Below are positions 1 through 12,266 of a stretch of DNA of 64,000 nucleotides, in pieces. The translations under genes and the position numbers were made by a program. The notes under the pieces are model-generated. The model did no database searches. It saw only the letters and a program-made list of their open reading frames with translations, and was not told the DNA's origin. How positions within the stretch are numbered: position 1 is the first letter of the stretch; every line of letters starts with the position of its first letter. Source of the DNA: Isoetes taiwanensis (lineage: Eukaryota > Streptophyta > Lycopodiopsida > Isoetales > Isoetaceae); contig JAJEKV010000003.1 in NCBI GenBank assembly GCA_021234155.1, forward strand, positions 33,587,166-33,651,165, given 5' to 3'.

Positions 1-59
1 AACAAAAGCATTAAAGACCATGTTAGCAAAATGATGTCGGCAACCAGATGCCAAAAGAG

Positions 60-420
60 TATTGAACTATACAATTGTACATTTAATGTATGTTCTATGT
101 ACATAAAATGTCCATCCAACAGTTCCACTGATCTGTTACTGTACATTTAATGTACATCCAATGTACATCTAGTGTACATCCAATGTACATCTAATGTATG
201 CTCTAATGTACATCTAATGTACATCTAATTAATGTTCTAATATTAGTACATCACATTAATGTACAATATTAGTACATCTAATGTACATATGTATGATTTG
301 TTTGGCTTCATTACCTGAAAGTACACTAAAATGTAAAATGATGTAATTTTGATATTCAAGTACATGTAAATGCAGCTGCATGGACATGTAAGTGTTAATG
401 GATGTACATCTAAAAAGTAC
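60..420. repeat. TGTACAT-rich degenerate short repeat
   Basis: The motif TGTACATCTAA and close variants (TGTACATCCAA, TGTACATTTAA) recur many times, often 10-14 bases apart. The array is irregular, so it looks like an old decayed simple repeat rather than a fresh minisatellite. No coding frame runs through it. The rest of positions 1-600 is similarly AT-rich and holds nothing else I can identify. Confidence 0.7.
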
Positions 421-611
421 CTAATAGCACATCACTGCAAGATTTCTGCTACTATGTAAACAATGTAAAAATGTAAACAATGTAAAATGCAATACATTTC
501 ATGAAAACCATGTGTATTCATTAACAGGTCACTCGGAACAGAACTAGAATGTACAGAAGAAAGTCATGAAAGAATTTTGGAAGAAAACATAATCTCCAAA
601 ACTGACTTGAT

Positions 612-1286
612 TCAATTACAAGAGCAAACCTGTGAGATATCAAGGTATTGTATTGCTTGTGTTCTCCTCTTCATGACATCTCTAACCTTTGGTGAAACTT
701 TGGTATTATCAAGCCAAAATCCACGAACCTGACATTTGATTGAATCATCGATTCTATTTGATCTTGGCATCCTTCCTGCCAAAGCCCATACATTTGCTCC
801 ACTTAATGACATTATCTTCTTCTTGCTGCAGCTTTGGATAAATTTCTTGGCTGTATCTTTAGCAATTTTGAAGAAACATTCTTGTTTATATCTCCTTTTT
901 TTCCAACAATCATTGATAACAGTGAATGTTTTGCAGCCAATTTATCTTTGCTATTAGCACACTTTACTTCTTGAAGCCCATCTTTCAAGTTTCTGATCAT
1001 TGATTTCATAACAATAACTTCGGAAGGATTTCCAATTACAGGTTCGAAAAAAGAAAAAAGCCTGCCATCTTGCAAGACGAGCACAAAAAACTAATCTTTG
1101 ATCTGGACGAAGCGTTTGCCAGCAACTGAGGATGCAATCCACCGACCTGTCAACACGCTGCTTTATTTGTTTTGTGCCATAACGCTGGCCAATGTCGGCA
1201 TACTTGCGCTTAGAACCACCACTTCTATTGGAATTCTCACCCTCCATGAACAGATTGAAATTGATTTGTATTTCTTGTAGATTCAA
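612..1286 (-). pseudogene. Degraded repetitive ORF of unknown family
   Basis: Three minus-strand open pieces line up in order, separated by frame changes near 1050 and 812. The first (1286 to about 1050) has a basic start and a Cys/Trp-containing stretch. The second (about 1075 to 812) continues it and ends in a basic NLSKAAARRR segment. The third (812 to 612) contains RGFWLDNTKVSP followed by RDVMKRR. The 'FW...T.VSP..R.VM.RR' pattern resembles, from memory, a motif of an uncharacterised dispersed protein family seen in fern genomes. I cannot name its function. At least two frameshifts make this a relic. It could be a decayed transposon protein or a decayed host gene. Confidence 0.5.
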
Positions 1287-1290
1287 TTGG

Positions 1291-1987
1291 TATGTATTTG
1301 CTTCTGGAATTCGTTCGGTGTTCGTCTTGTGAAAGGGGGGGAATTTCGGAAAGGGAGGGACGGATCCATTCGAATTGGTTCGGTGGTTCGGTGGTTAACC
1401 AAGAATTTCGGGGGCACTGTCCGGGATGATCTTGCAATCATTGCAAACTGACACAAAACAACAAACCAGAGTATCTTGATATACACCTAAAATGTACCCC
1501 AAAAAAGCACAAATTCATCCTTCAATTCAGTACGATGTACGTACACCCTTTCATGCTTTTACCCGGCTGCATATCAAGGGGTGTTTATGGGTAGTTTGAA
1601 ACATGAGCTGTTGGATGCAAAGCAGCAGGATTCTCTAAGGAGATTCAGGTGTGTCATCTAGTTAGCCGAATTTGGCACCTGCGTTTGGAGCATTTTGTTG
1701 CCTTGCAGCTACAGATTTCAGAACTCAAAGTTTAGTACTAGCATGGCACCTCTTTTCTTAGTCTCATCTCTTCTTGTTAAGTGGGCTACCTTGGTCCATC
1801 TATAAGTAGTAGCTGAATCAGATTTGGATGGTACATTTTAATTGCTATATTACTTTTCAAATAGCTGATAATCACTATCCCCTAGTTATTCATTGAGTTG
1901 TAACATATCAAATCTGTTCTAATTCATTCTCTTCTGTGCTGCATTGCAAAGATTTTGTCTATAATTGAGAAGCTTTTGGTTCTGCAG
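1291..1987. other. Stretch without recognised gene
   Basis: No convincing coding signal was found. The first 150 bases have a G-rich patch with short TTCGGTGG direct repeats around 1375-1395. The remainder is ordinary AT-rich spacer. Confidence 0.5.
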
Positions 1988-2022
1988 TGTCAGGGTGTAA
2001 TTGTTGTCATTACACCCTGACA
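1988..2022. repeat. Perfect 14-bp hairpin
   Basis: The arm at 1988-2001 (TGTCAGGGTGTAAT) is exactly the reverse complement of 2009-2022, with a 7-base loop between. It may be a transposon end fold-back or a chance structure. No T-tract follows it, and no gene ends beside it. Confidence 0.75.
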
Positions 2023-2469
2023 ACAATTAGCATGAAATCGTGAAGTCTACAGAAAAGGTGATCCTTAACAGTGGTAAGCTTCTACAACGACCTGCACCTT
2101 TTACCATAGAGCCAGTGTGCCACCACAACACACACAGTTGTTTATTGTTGCATGGAAATGCTGTTCTACATCATTATTATTTACCTTGGTTTCTTCAAAG
2201 TCCTACTACAGCAAAGATTTCTATGAGATATGTTTTTCACATTCTATTGCTTGTTGAGCAAGAATTTATATATATGGTGTTTGAACTTGTTATAGTGCTA
2301 GATATTGGATGTTTCTTCATTTCTCGATGTTAGGTGGAAGATTTTCCCATTTTCTTTCTGCTTTCGGGCCCAAAAATTTTTTTAATATAACAATCAATAC
2401 ACAACTACCATTGAGATTATTAATATAAACCATTGCATTTAACACATTTACATTAAAATCCCCCTTGAA

Positions 2470-2770
2470 CCCCCTTTTGTTTGGGTGCATATTCACACGG
2501 GGGGGTTACGTAGGGCAGCGAGAGCCCCAAAAATATATTTACAATACATGTACAAAATTAACACCATTAAGTACATTCTCTCAAACCTTATAGTATTTTG
2601 CAAACCTTAATATACAGTATACAAAAATGTGTACATGCATACCCCACAAACGAGGATCGCTATGTACGGTCCAGATCTTGAAATAAAGGGCAAATATGCC
2701 CATCCGACAGCTCTCGGTGCCCGGAGTAACCCCCCGTGTGAATATGCACCCAAACAAAGCAAAACATAGC
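2470..2770. repeat. Foldback element, arms of 30-55 bp
   Basis: Positions 2479-2509 and 2726-2755 are inverted copies that differ by one G in a G-run. Similarity continues imperfectly inward, with a GGGCAGCGAGAGC-like stretch mirrored at about 2708-2722, and slightly outward. About 215 bases of AT-rich non-coding DNA lie between the arms. The layout fits a small MITE or foldback element. I could not find a clear target duplication at its edges. Confidence 0.65.
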
Positions 2771-5707
2771 AAAAACTATACATAGCAAAACTATATTGAA
2801 AAGCATATAAAAAACACAAAGGAAACCCCTGTTATTGTGCTATATATTCATATCTCTTGTTATGTCAAAAATTTATAAACAAAGAGCTATGTTTTCAAAG
2901 CTTTGCAAAATAGAAGGGGAAAGAAAACTTTGCATTAGCTTTGAATGATATTTTGGCCTTATTGCAAGGCGTGTATTTATATGCATTCTTTTATATAAGA
3001 TATAAGATGGAGAATGAAAACTCCCTCTAGCCTCCTTTAGAGAAAAAAAGTTCTAGTTGCAACCATGAGCACCTCGTGCCCCACATATATTTGGTTTTAC
3101 CGCTATATTGGCATCCTTAAGTAGTATGCTCAAGTGTTTTTCTTTTTAGTTCAATAATTGTTATATAGAGAAATATTATGTTCTTAACATAGTAAATTGA
3201 ATTTCACAAACTCGCTACTCTTTGAAAAATCTTACCATTAGAATAAAAGATATTACACAATCGGCAAGTGCTTTTTGCAACCCAGTTAAACATGCATGGG
3301 CAATTTCGAGGTAGATGAGTTCTTAGGTGCTTTTGTGGAAAAATATATTATAAGTGTTTATAAACTTTTCAGATTGGCGCTGACTAATTCAAGTAATTCT
3401 TTAACCTTGGTTTGCAAGCACTTAAAATAATTTTCTTTGAGGAGAATGCCAATGGACCCACATTAGACAGATAGTATTATACTTTTTACTCAAAGTAGGA
3501 ACACCTTTGAAACTCATATCTCAGTACTATTTTTTGATGCCATTTGCAACTAATGACACATAAAGATATTTATCACATGGATGACGGAACCTCAATATGT
3601 CATTTCTAGTAGTAGCCTTACTTAGCAGAGTTATTGTTTCACGTCCTATAAAGACTCGCTCATGACCTCTTTATTGCTGTTAGATCTCAATATCTAAAAT
3701 ACTTTCAATATAAATTTTTACCTTGGAAAAGATAGGTCTAGATGAGGCATTATCTTAGTTTGAGAAACTTTTTGAGCATAATGGGCGAATTTCCTGCTAG
3801 GTCTAGCCCAGCTACCAAGCTACATACTTCCCCCCTATTCCTATCAAAAGTACCAAGAAAAATAGCTATTGTTTTCAATTCCAAACGGTAGCTTACAAGG
3901 TTTCCTCAGAATTTCCCGAACCAAGGGCATTATCCTTACAAATGTTTTGGCATGCATAGGAAGTGGTCTCATTTAAGAGGTATTGAAAGGTGATGCTCAG
4001 GTTGAGATGCAAGAAATTTTGTCCATTTTATGTTTATTTGATTATTTCTACACGTATCCACATATGGAATATCCTAGATAATAAATTCTCTAGAATTTAG
4101 ATAATATATTAGAATATTTCCACAGCCACATATTCATGTTTAGCAAAAACATTGTAAGTAAATAACATCTCTAGGTTTTTTGCACAAACATCAGTGGTTA
4201 ATTATATCTATAAATGCGTTAAACATTATTTTGCAGTTGTCAATTTCTATCCCTTATTGACACTTGCTACGATAGCCTCTAGAGATGGTCTCGAGTAGTC
4301 AAGGTAATGGAAGGGAGAAAAGAAAGAGATAGAAAGGAGAAAAGAAAAATACTTGCTGCATAGTTGACATAAATGCTGGGCCTGGCCATTGACATAGACA
4401 TTTGGAGCTTTAGAATGAATACTGCAAATATGATCGCAATTGTAATGCTTATGTGTACTCAGACTGTTGCATAACCTTCATTGCCATCTAAAATGTAAGC
4501 CTTTGGCCCATTTAATCTCCATTTAATCCCTTCCTTTTTTTCAAAGCTCCCTTCCATTGAATCCAAATTATATCCTCTAAGAAGATAGAGTAGTGTTTGA
4601 GAGGCCAACTAATGCATAGACCATGGTTTTTAGAAGTAAATATTTGGGCATCATAGAATGGGTAGGGCATTTTAAATGTCATGTTAACCATGTTCACAAT
4701 CTCAACCACCATAAACATGACAATCAATTCCTATTTTTGACACAATTATCTTGACGAACAAAACATGCATTTCTATTAGCGGATTCACTTCCTGTAAATC
4801 ATGTAAAGTACTAGAGATGAGTGTGATGTAGTATATGACTCAAGTCCGTTAAAACATGTACTATATAGTTCTTCCACTTTGAATAGACGTTCTAAAAACA
4901 TCAACAAGAAAAACTTGTCCCAAGAGAAAGAATCAGGATGTTTCTACACGTGAAACTCTTGCAAGCACAATTCTCTATGAAAAGCAAGCGTCGTCTCGGG
5001 CACGCGAATACATGCACACATACACAAAGATATGTGCTCTAAGAGGTCCTACCACAAACTTTCTATACAATGTATAGAAAATATGTTCTATTCTATTCTA
5101 CTCTGTTTCTATGCTATGCTATGATTATGTAAAATTATAATACATTTATAAATACTCCTTTCAAACTCTAGGAAAGCTTGAAATTGAGATCATTTATATT
5201 ATTACAATGGCTACCACTGCACTAGAAACAAAAGATACATCCATATGCATCATTGCTAATACATACATTTAGGATGCTAGTGGCATCCAATTTTTGCATG
5301 GTTTCTAGTATACACGATCATTTCAACCATGACGCATAGAAAATGTAATGTTTGCCAGTTTAAGTCAATTGTCCATAGCTATCATAAAGATCTTGAATGT
5401 ATTTAAGTCAACTGTCTATAGCTATCATCATAAAGAACTCAATTGTGCATATCATTAAATGTTTTACCTACAAACCAAGGTAGGTTGCACGTGAAAGGTG
5501 CAAGTAGAGACTTATAAGAAGGCATGAACGAAATAACAGTGTAGATAAGGACATTAACAAAAAATTACACATGGATGTTGTCAGTTGTATACTTAATAGA
5601 ATTATTATTCCTTCTCTTCAAAGAATATAGGCATATGTGATGTGGAGGGAAATGAATATAAAATAAATAAAAAATGATGATGTATGTCAATTGAAATGTG
5701 TAGAAAT
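2771..5707. other. AT-rich intergenic stretch
   Basis: About 2.9 kb with no open frame that resembles a protein family and no recognisable transposon end. Open frames here are short and low in plausible coding character. The last few hundred bases would contain the promoter of the dioxygenase gene that starts near 5744. I see no defined promoter element I would defend. Confidence 0.5.
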
Positions 5708-5743
5708 ATGGCTCATCTCACAGTAGGAGGAGCAGCAGCAGAC

Positions 5744-6778
5744 ATGGAAGGCAAAGAAGAAGTGCCCCAAATTGATCTATTAGCAATCAAATCGTCGATT
5801 GGTGCCAAGCAATTGGGGCATCTTCTACGTGGTTAATCATGGTGTTCCCATAGATCTTACACATGATGTGGATACAAAATTCAGAGAGTTCTTTGCTCTG
5901 CCTTATGAACTGAAGGGGAGACTTTGTGCCTCTCAACCAAACCGACCATATGGTTATTCTTCAGGAGGAGATGAGAGATCCACTGGGCTGGCATGGCAGG
6001 AGGCTATAGTTGTGCCTAATGATGAGAACACCTTGGCCACCATGTTTGAGCATCCTTCAATATGGTATATACATCTAAATCCCCATGCTAGTTTCTTCAA
6101 ATCTCACCATTGGTTGCATTTTGCAGCTCTGCACTTATGAGGTATATGAAGTTCATGGATCGCATGAGTACGGAGGTGCTCAACCTTCTGGCGGAGGCTT
6201 TGGGAATCAACATTACCACATTTAATGGTTGTTGCAAAGATAGTACTCGGGCTCTTAGGGCTAACTATTACCATGTCTTTTCTAAATCATCACATGTTCC
6301 TGGTTTGACACCTCATTCTGACCCCAATATGCTCACCATTCTACACCAAGATCAAGTCGATGGCTTGGAAGTAAAAAAAGGTGAGCAATGGATCCCTGTT
6401 CTGCCCTCCAAGGGTTCATTCACGATAAATATAGGAGATTCTCTCCAGGTAAGTCTAGAGATCAAATTTACAAACTTGGAAGTTGTAATTGACATTCTGA
6501 GTAACGTATTTAAATGGTAGCTTATGAGCAATGACTTGTACTGGAGCGTGGAGCATAGGGTGGTTGTCAAAGAAAACACCAGTCGAAGACTATCCATGGC
6601 ATTCTTTGTCTCTCCTCAAGGAGATAGTTGTCTAGTGCCACCTCAAGCACTAGTTGATAAAGAACATCCCTTCCCATATAATAAGATGACCTATAGTGAG
6701 TTTAGAAGTCTCTTCTTTGGCTACGGTGGTATGAATGGGAAAAGGCATCTTCAAGATTGCAAATCATATGTCTTCTAA
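5744..6778 (+). CDS. 2-oxoglutarate/Fe(II) dioxygenase, three exons, damaged first exon
   Basis: Soluble oxygenase of the plant DOXC type (gibberellin-oxidase/flavonoid-oxygenase-like). Exons are 5744-6064, 6127-6448 and 6521-6778, with GT-AG introns of 62 and 72 bases whose phases agree. The N-terminal VPQIDL and NWGIFYVVNHGVP blocks are typical of the family. The 2OG-FeII_Oxy core has the iron ligands His (6314-6316) and Asp (6320-6322) in HSDPNML and a second His at 6554-6556 in WSVEHR. The 2OG-binding Arg/Ser pair of RRLS lies at 6587-6595. The intron after GDSLQ is a usual position for the family. Oddity: VPQIDL and NWGIF are in different frames and about 11 residues too close, as if some 34 bases were lost near 5790. 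A start at 5799 would give a roughly 280-residue protein lacking its N-terminus. Substrate is unknown. Probable recent pseudogene, or a truncated gene. Confidence 0.8.
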
Positions 6779-7535
6779 TACAATACATGTGCTGGCCTAC
6801 TTCTTGATCCATTACCAATATTTCATTAATTTACTTGAAGCACCTATAGTCAAAGGAGTTATATAATATTGCATATAATGACGATGTGACATTGATCAAG
6901 AAGCATTATTTTTATGTCTCTCCTCCAAAAATCAAATGTACTATTTGATTGATCGACTTTGATTAAAGATATTCTTTAAATTTATAGAAAACTATTTATA
7001 TATTGAATTGATTGTATTATTGAATATTTGTAAATGTAGCTGCATAGATATTGTTGACTTTGCTAATTATTATTGGTAACATTGACACGTGTTAGAACAG
7101 AATAGTGTTAGAGAGTAAAAAAAAACGCATATGAAAGAAAAAAGGACAAAAGAAATTTCAATGGCATCTGACCTTAATTTCAATTAAAGAAATATAAATG
7201 GCATATGCTACAATTTCTAAGCAAGGTGCATCATGGACTACCTCGGCCGTAAGATCCGTGCATCCTATGCTCCATATCGTATGTTGATGCCTCCGTGCGC
7301 CCCTCATTTAGATTATAGTTATTTATGATTGGGGGCGCCTATGCTTTTGAAATATGAAATACAGGTTCACCTAAGGTTTTAGCATATGAAATATAGAGAT
7401 TCAAATTTTTACCAAGTTATTCATATCCAACTTATTTCATTGGGATTCTTTTGGTATCTAACTTATTTCATTGGGATTCTCTGATCTGAAGAAAAACTCT
7501 TTTGGCGTGCGTGCACGCGTGCATGCGTGCGTGTG
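6779..7535. other. 3' flank and GT-rich simple sequence
   Basis: This is AT-rich 3' flank of the dioxygenase, including likely 3'UTR just after 6778. A short alternating purine-pyrimidine GTGCGTGCACGCGTGCATGC-type run lies at about 7506-7536, directly against the truncated edge of the next element. No gene was found. Confidence 0.5.
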
Positions 7536-7970
7536 TGGACTGCTCGAGTATTCGAATCTTGAATGTGCTTATGGGGCGTTCCCGAGACACCGACATAAAT
7601 AGGTAGAAGCGACTACTCATAAACGTCTAGACGGTTTTGCCCAGTTGGCTAAGGGCATGCCGGCTAGGAACGTTACATTTGGTATCAGAGTAGGTCTCGA
7701 GTTCGAGTCTCCATGGGTGCCTATATGCATGGGTAATTTGCAAAGACTTGGTAATTATTATGACATGGTATAGCCTTGGATGCTCGAGGCGAGCATAGTT
7801 CTAGTGGGAGAGACTGTAACGGGCCCATGGTAGACCGCTCGAGTATTCGAACCTTGAATGTGCCTGTGGGGCGTTCCTGAGACACCGGCATAAATGGGTA
7901 GAAGCGATTACTCATAAATGTCTAGACGGTTTTGCCCAGTTGGCTACGGGCATGTCGGCTAGGAACGTCA
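7536..7970 (+). mobile_element. TRIM (miniature LTR retrotransposon), copy 1
   Basis: Two direct repeats of about 140-156 bases, 7536-7677 and 7815-7970, flank a 137-base non-coding middle. The 3' LTR opens TGTAACGGG and the 5' LTR closes CGTTACA, giving TG...CA ends. The middle starts with a tRNA-iMet-type primer site and ends with a purine tract (GTGGGAGAGAC) directly before the second LTR. No protein is encoded, so movement must have used enzymes from another element. The first 20 or so bases of the 5' LTR are missing or replaced, and the last bases of the 3' LTR have diverged. A second, complete copy lies in reverse orientation at 61805-62333. Confidence 0.88.
7680..7690 (+). other. Primer binding site (initiator tRNA-Met type)
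   Basis: TGGTATCAGAG starts two bases after the CGTTACA end of the 5' LTR. This is the usual complement of the plant initiator tRNA-Met 3' end and orients the TRIM on the plus strand. Confidence 0.88.
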
Positions 7971-10469
7971 TAGTTCAGAGCAGCCAGGCCAGGACCGGAA
8001 GTGACCAGTGCCTTGAGAGGCCCTCAATCTATAAGTTGGATTTCCTAAGGTTTTGTGGCTGCCCGAAAAACATTTCGTCCAAAAATTGAGAAAGAACTAT
8101 TTGGTATTTGGTATATTGTCAATTATTGTCTTGTCCAAACCTTATCTAATCGAGAGAGAATTTTCCCCTCGCTTATCTGATTGTACCTGGCGTGCATGCT
8201 GCTCATACCGAATAAGATAGATAGTATGGCAATAATATGGAGTTTTCCGATTCCAAGCATTAGCCCTGCCGAACTTCCCAGGTTTTGCTGCTGCTATGGA
8301 GGCAGGTACATCCTCAAAAAATATTCGAAGCCCATTTTCTATTGGTATATCCGTCTTCTTTGTGGCAAGAAGACCATAGCCTTGGATGGCCGACACCTTA
8401 TCTCCTCTAGGTTCATGCGGGCTCCATAAGGTATTCATAGTTGTTTTCATCATTAGCTCAACAAGAGTTAAGGGCTAATGATTGATACACTATTCTTCAA
8501 TAAGAGTTAATTTATTTTTTACAGATCAAAACATGTCTATGAATTTATTCTTTACATGGTGCGCTGAAACATGCGTAAATGTGTCCAATCCCTGGTCCAG
8601 AGAAGATTCATCAGATCGTCTCCACATTTATTGTGAGAATGAAGAGGATCTCCAGCTTGATTTATGTGGCTCAACTTTACTTTGTCTGAATATAGGTGCA
8701 TTATTTATCCTTTAGGTTCTTCTTCTCATGAATCTTATCAGTATCTAAGAAAATAAAATGTTTTGTGTATCTGGCCTTAACATCCAAATAAGGTGTAATG
8801 CTAAATAATCATGCTAACGGCCTGCAAGAGATCTTATTATGCTAAATAATGGTTTTGTAAGACATGATTTATATCTAAATAGGGCCAGGTTTTAGGGGTG
8901 TTGTCAACAATGTCCATGGTATTGCGATTATTGGAGTATTTTAGATTATTTGTCCAATTAAAACCGCTGCAAACAATTCCCATCTTGATCTATGATATTG
9001 TAAGAATTGATGATAAGCTTAATAGGTGCATGATGGGCAATACTACACAAAGAGGACATGCAAACTGCTTCATTTATATGGTTAAGATATGAAAAGTTAG
9101 AAGTACGCTTACTTTATGTATGTTGGATATGCCAAAATGTTCATGGAGCAAACAAAGAGGTGTGTGGCTAACATTGATTAACAAAAAATAAACTATTATA
9201 AGAGGTGAGAGATGTGCGGTCTTCAAAAGGTTACAAATTATGCCATGTTTACTTACTTCCAAAAACTTCAGGCCCAACACTAAGTTCCTTTTAATAAGTG
9301 GTGTATGTGCTTTCCTATGTGCCTTCTATAACTTGTGTTAGACTTCTCCTGTACATTATTTATAGATGGCTTTATCTATATATTTAATGCAAGTGAGAAA
9401 AAGGTGGGATGGTGGCACATCTCCTCACCTGTTTCACACTAGGAGCATGTGGTTTTAAGCAAGAGTCTGTAAAACTTTACATTGGGTGGCTTCAGTTTGC
9501 ACACTCAATGAATGTAATTACAAAGGCCTTCCTTCAGCAGAACATTTGATACTAACTGTTGTAGAATTTGGCCAGACAAGGTCCAGGTTCTTGACAGCTA
9601 TTAGCAGACAACAAAAGATTGTTCAGATGCATATAATAGTAGCACTAAAATAACAAAGAATGCAAAAAGAGCTTATCTTCCATGATAATGCATGTTGAAT
9701 GATGTTGGACAATACATCTATCCTTTTGAATTGGGCACAAATCAAAGGGACGTCTCTACCTTATTTCAGATAGGGTCTTTGTTGGAAGGTTCAATTCTTT
9801 TAAAATATTTGTTAGAATAAAATTACATTCGATGGGTCTGCATGGAGAACAAGTTGTCCATGCCACATAAAGATCTTTCGGAAGGAATTAGTTGGTTCTA
9901 CGAGGAAATGCTGAGTAGCCAGTTAGCTTCCATCTGCTTATCAGCATTATAGCTGAGCAGCAAGTGACATCATGGTTTGAGCCCATCCTTTCCCTATTGT
10001 ATGCAATGCATGCCATTGGCTAAATCCATATGCTTATGATAGTTGGATTCTCCTTATATCCAAAAATAACCTGAATCATGTTGAATTATGTGCAGAACAA
10101 GAGCGCCACAATGTTATAAAGGGAAATAAAAAACATTACTATGCATATGTGCCAGTTTCTTAGATGATAATAGAGGTAAAGAAAGTGTTGAGAGCTTTTA
10201 GATTCAACAGTATTGTTGTATTTTTTACAGTCTTTCTTACTGCCAGAACCATGTAGTATGGTTCCATAACCATACTCCAATGCCTGTGGTGTAAAGGTAC
10301 ACTTTGAGTCCGTAAAAGTGGGATCTCTCCTACTCCAGATGTACCTCTTTAGTATCTCTTTATCTTCAGCAGATTATGAAAAGCTTCATGCCGCAATCTT
10401 GTTGCCGCAAAAACTCCTATGCAAAATTGCAACTGCTTGAGTACATGTGTCACAACATTTGATGTTCAA
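7971..10469. other. Intergenic stretch, no recognised gene
   Basis: Mostly AT-rich spacer. The open stretch 8482-8715 (+) encodes a Cys/Trp-containing peptide with a plausible acidic middle and could be a stray exon, but I do not recognise it and see no matching exons. The minus-strand open frame at 8142-8453 likewise has no family resemblance. I see no transposon ends. Confidence 0.4.
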
Positions 10470-12130
10470 TTTTTTTTTTTTTTTTTTTTTTGAGGGTAAG
10501 AATTTTTAGATTAATATGAAAAGAGGTATACGACCTTCTTGTGGGCTCCACAATAGGCCAGATAGGAAGTATATAATGCTCTTGGTCACCAGATAGAAAG
10601 AATTGTAGCAATAAATGCACGCAGCCATCAAACTAAAAAGCTACCCAAAGAAAAAGTCCACGTACTATGGTCAAGGATCTCAACCTCTTCTTCATACTTG
10701 CAAAATGATATGCTCCTCAGCCTTTTAGTTCTTCCAGTACTAGAGGGCGTGGCCTTCTTCCCAGCTATTGTATGTACTATGGGAAGGTAATAGCACTTGT
10801 AGAGTGCAATCAAAATTATTCCTCAAGATCCTGAAGAACGCGCCGAAGGAATACCTAGAAGAATAAAATAGGCAAGTCGCTCTGGATTGTATGAGAACGC
10901 CTGAAGATCTGCCTTCTTCTCCTACTAGCAGTACTATAGAGGCTGACTTGCTTTTCAGAGGTACATTCCACTACCAAGAAGCCCAACCCGCAAGATTTTA
11001 AGCAGAATAGAACTGTACTAGGCAAGATTGCCAACTGTCTTCTCACTAGCAAGGTACTACAGGCAAATCACCAAGAGCTCCCTCCCATACTAGAGCAACC
11101 CGCTACTCCACTTGAGCTGACTCAACCTCTTCTCTACAATAAAGGTACTATAGACTAGGCTACTCTTTCCAAGTAGAGCTTCAAGGCAAAGAAACATATA
11201 TTTAACAGTTTTGAATACTACAGGAGAAAGCCAATCGCAATTCCAATGGAAATTTTCCAGGAAGCCTCAAGCAAGATCTTTGCATTACAGATCCATGGCA
11301 GCCCCGTCATGACAAATAGGAGCTGCAGTGGACAAAATACCTGTTTCAATAATATCTGCCTCCTGAAGCACATCCCCGAAAGATTTGAAGACATTAACAT
11401 TAAAACAATATATGTGTTGCAGCTACAAGAGACCACGGGTCTCCGTCTCAGTATATCTTGCTTTTACCAATCGACTGTCACGGATCACCATGTCATCCTC
11501 TATAGCTGGGATAGAGAAGGGGAAAAAACCCATAGGCGATACCAAGCAAGCAACACGTAAGACCAAAAAAAGCCATTCTATGTCCCCTCCTGTCATGGTA
11601 ATGCTGCCGTAAGTGCAAACACAACCGCAGTGAGTGCAGCCTTCAGGTTGCAATAGCGTCTACGCTCTAGCATCAGCCAAGAAAACAAGCTGACTACTAG
11701 CCTAGCTCTGCCCAAACACGAAAACACAAATGGCAAATGATTAAAGTAGTCTCCTACCAGATCAAGTGCTGATGCTACAAGAGGGAGTTGGAAATAGCGG
11801 CCATATCCCATCCTATCCTCTACTGCAACTGTCACATTAGAAATGGAGGCAGAGAACTTTACCTTCTGCCATGGCTTCCGGAAGAGGGCAGAAGCAGCAA
11901 GGCTGCTCTTCCAGCAATCGCACCTGCATAAGGTAGAGAGCAGTCGTCGGACGGCTGCCGCCGCCGCCCTAGTTAGGGCGCAACACGTTCCGCATCCGCC
12001 TTTCCACAGTCAAAACATTCGTCGTTCCGATGTTCAAATTGCATTTCAAAACATTTACTTTCTTTACCATCCGCACTGGAGACTTGCAAAATCATATACA
12101 CATTTTCTATTTATACCTTTGTTGTAGCAT
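10470..12130 (-). mobile_element. Poly(T)-led probable retroelement tail (reverse)
   Basis: A 22-base T run at 10470-10491 is followed by GAGGGTAAGAATTTTTAG and, some 30 bases on, GGTATACGACC. The same order (T tract, GG-AAGA-TTTTTA, GGTATAC-ACCTT) recurs at about 50542-50605. Read on the minus strand both would be a 3' UTR ending in poly(A), as in a LINE or processed transcript. The 1.6 kb beyond holds several minus-strand open pieces, for example 11593-11835 with hydrophobic segments and 11423-11653, but no motif I can name. The right boundary is a guess. Confidence 0.4.
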
Positions 12131-12258
12131 GGCCAAGAGGGCAATGACATAGTGTTTTAAAGATAAGCATGGCAATCTTCTCCACAAATATCTATGTAGT
12201 AATTGATGTATTGGCTCAGCTTCTGATTGCGACTCCATTCTGGCTCCCATAATTTGGA

Positions 12259-12266
12259 AGATTATG
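12259..12266. repeat. 8-bp target-site duplication, left (AGATTATG)
   Basis: Identical to 16770-16777, immediately outside the opposite terminal inverted repeat. Confidence 0.9.

Noticed and set aside
7678..7700. tRNA gene fragment (TGGTATCAGAG)
   Set aside because: It sits two bases after an LTR end, so it is a primer binding site; no cloverleaf surrounds it.
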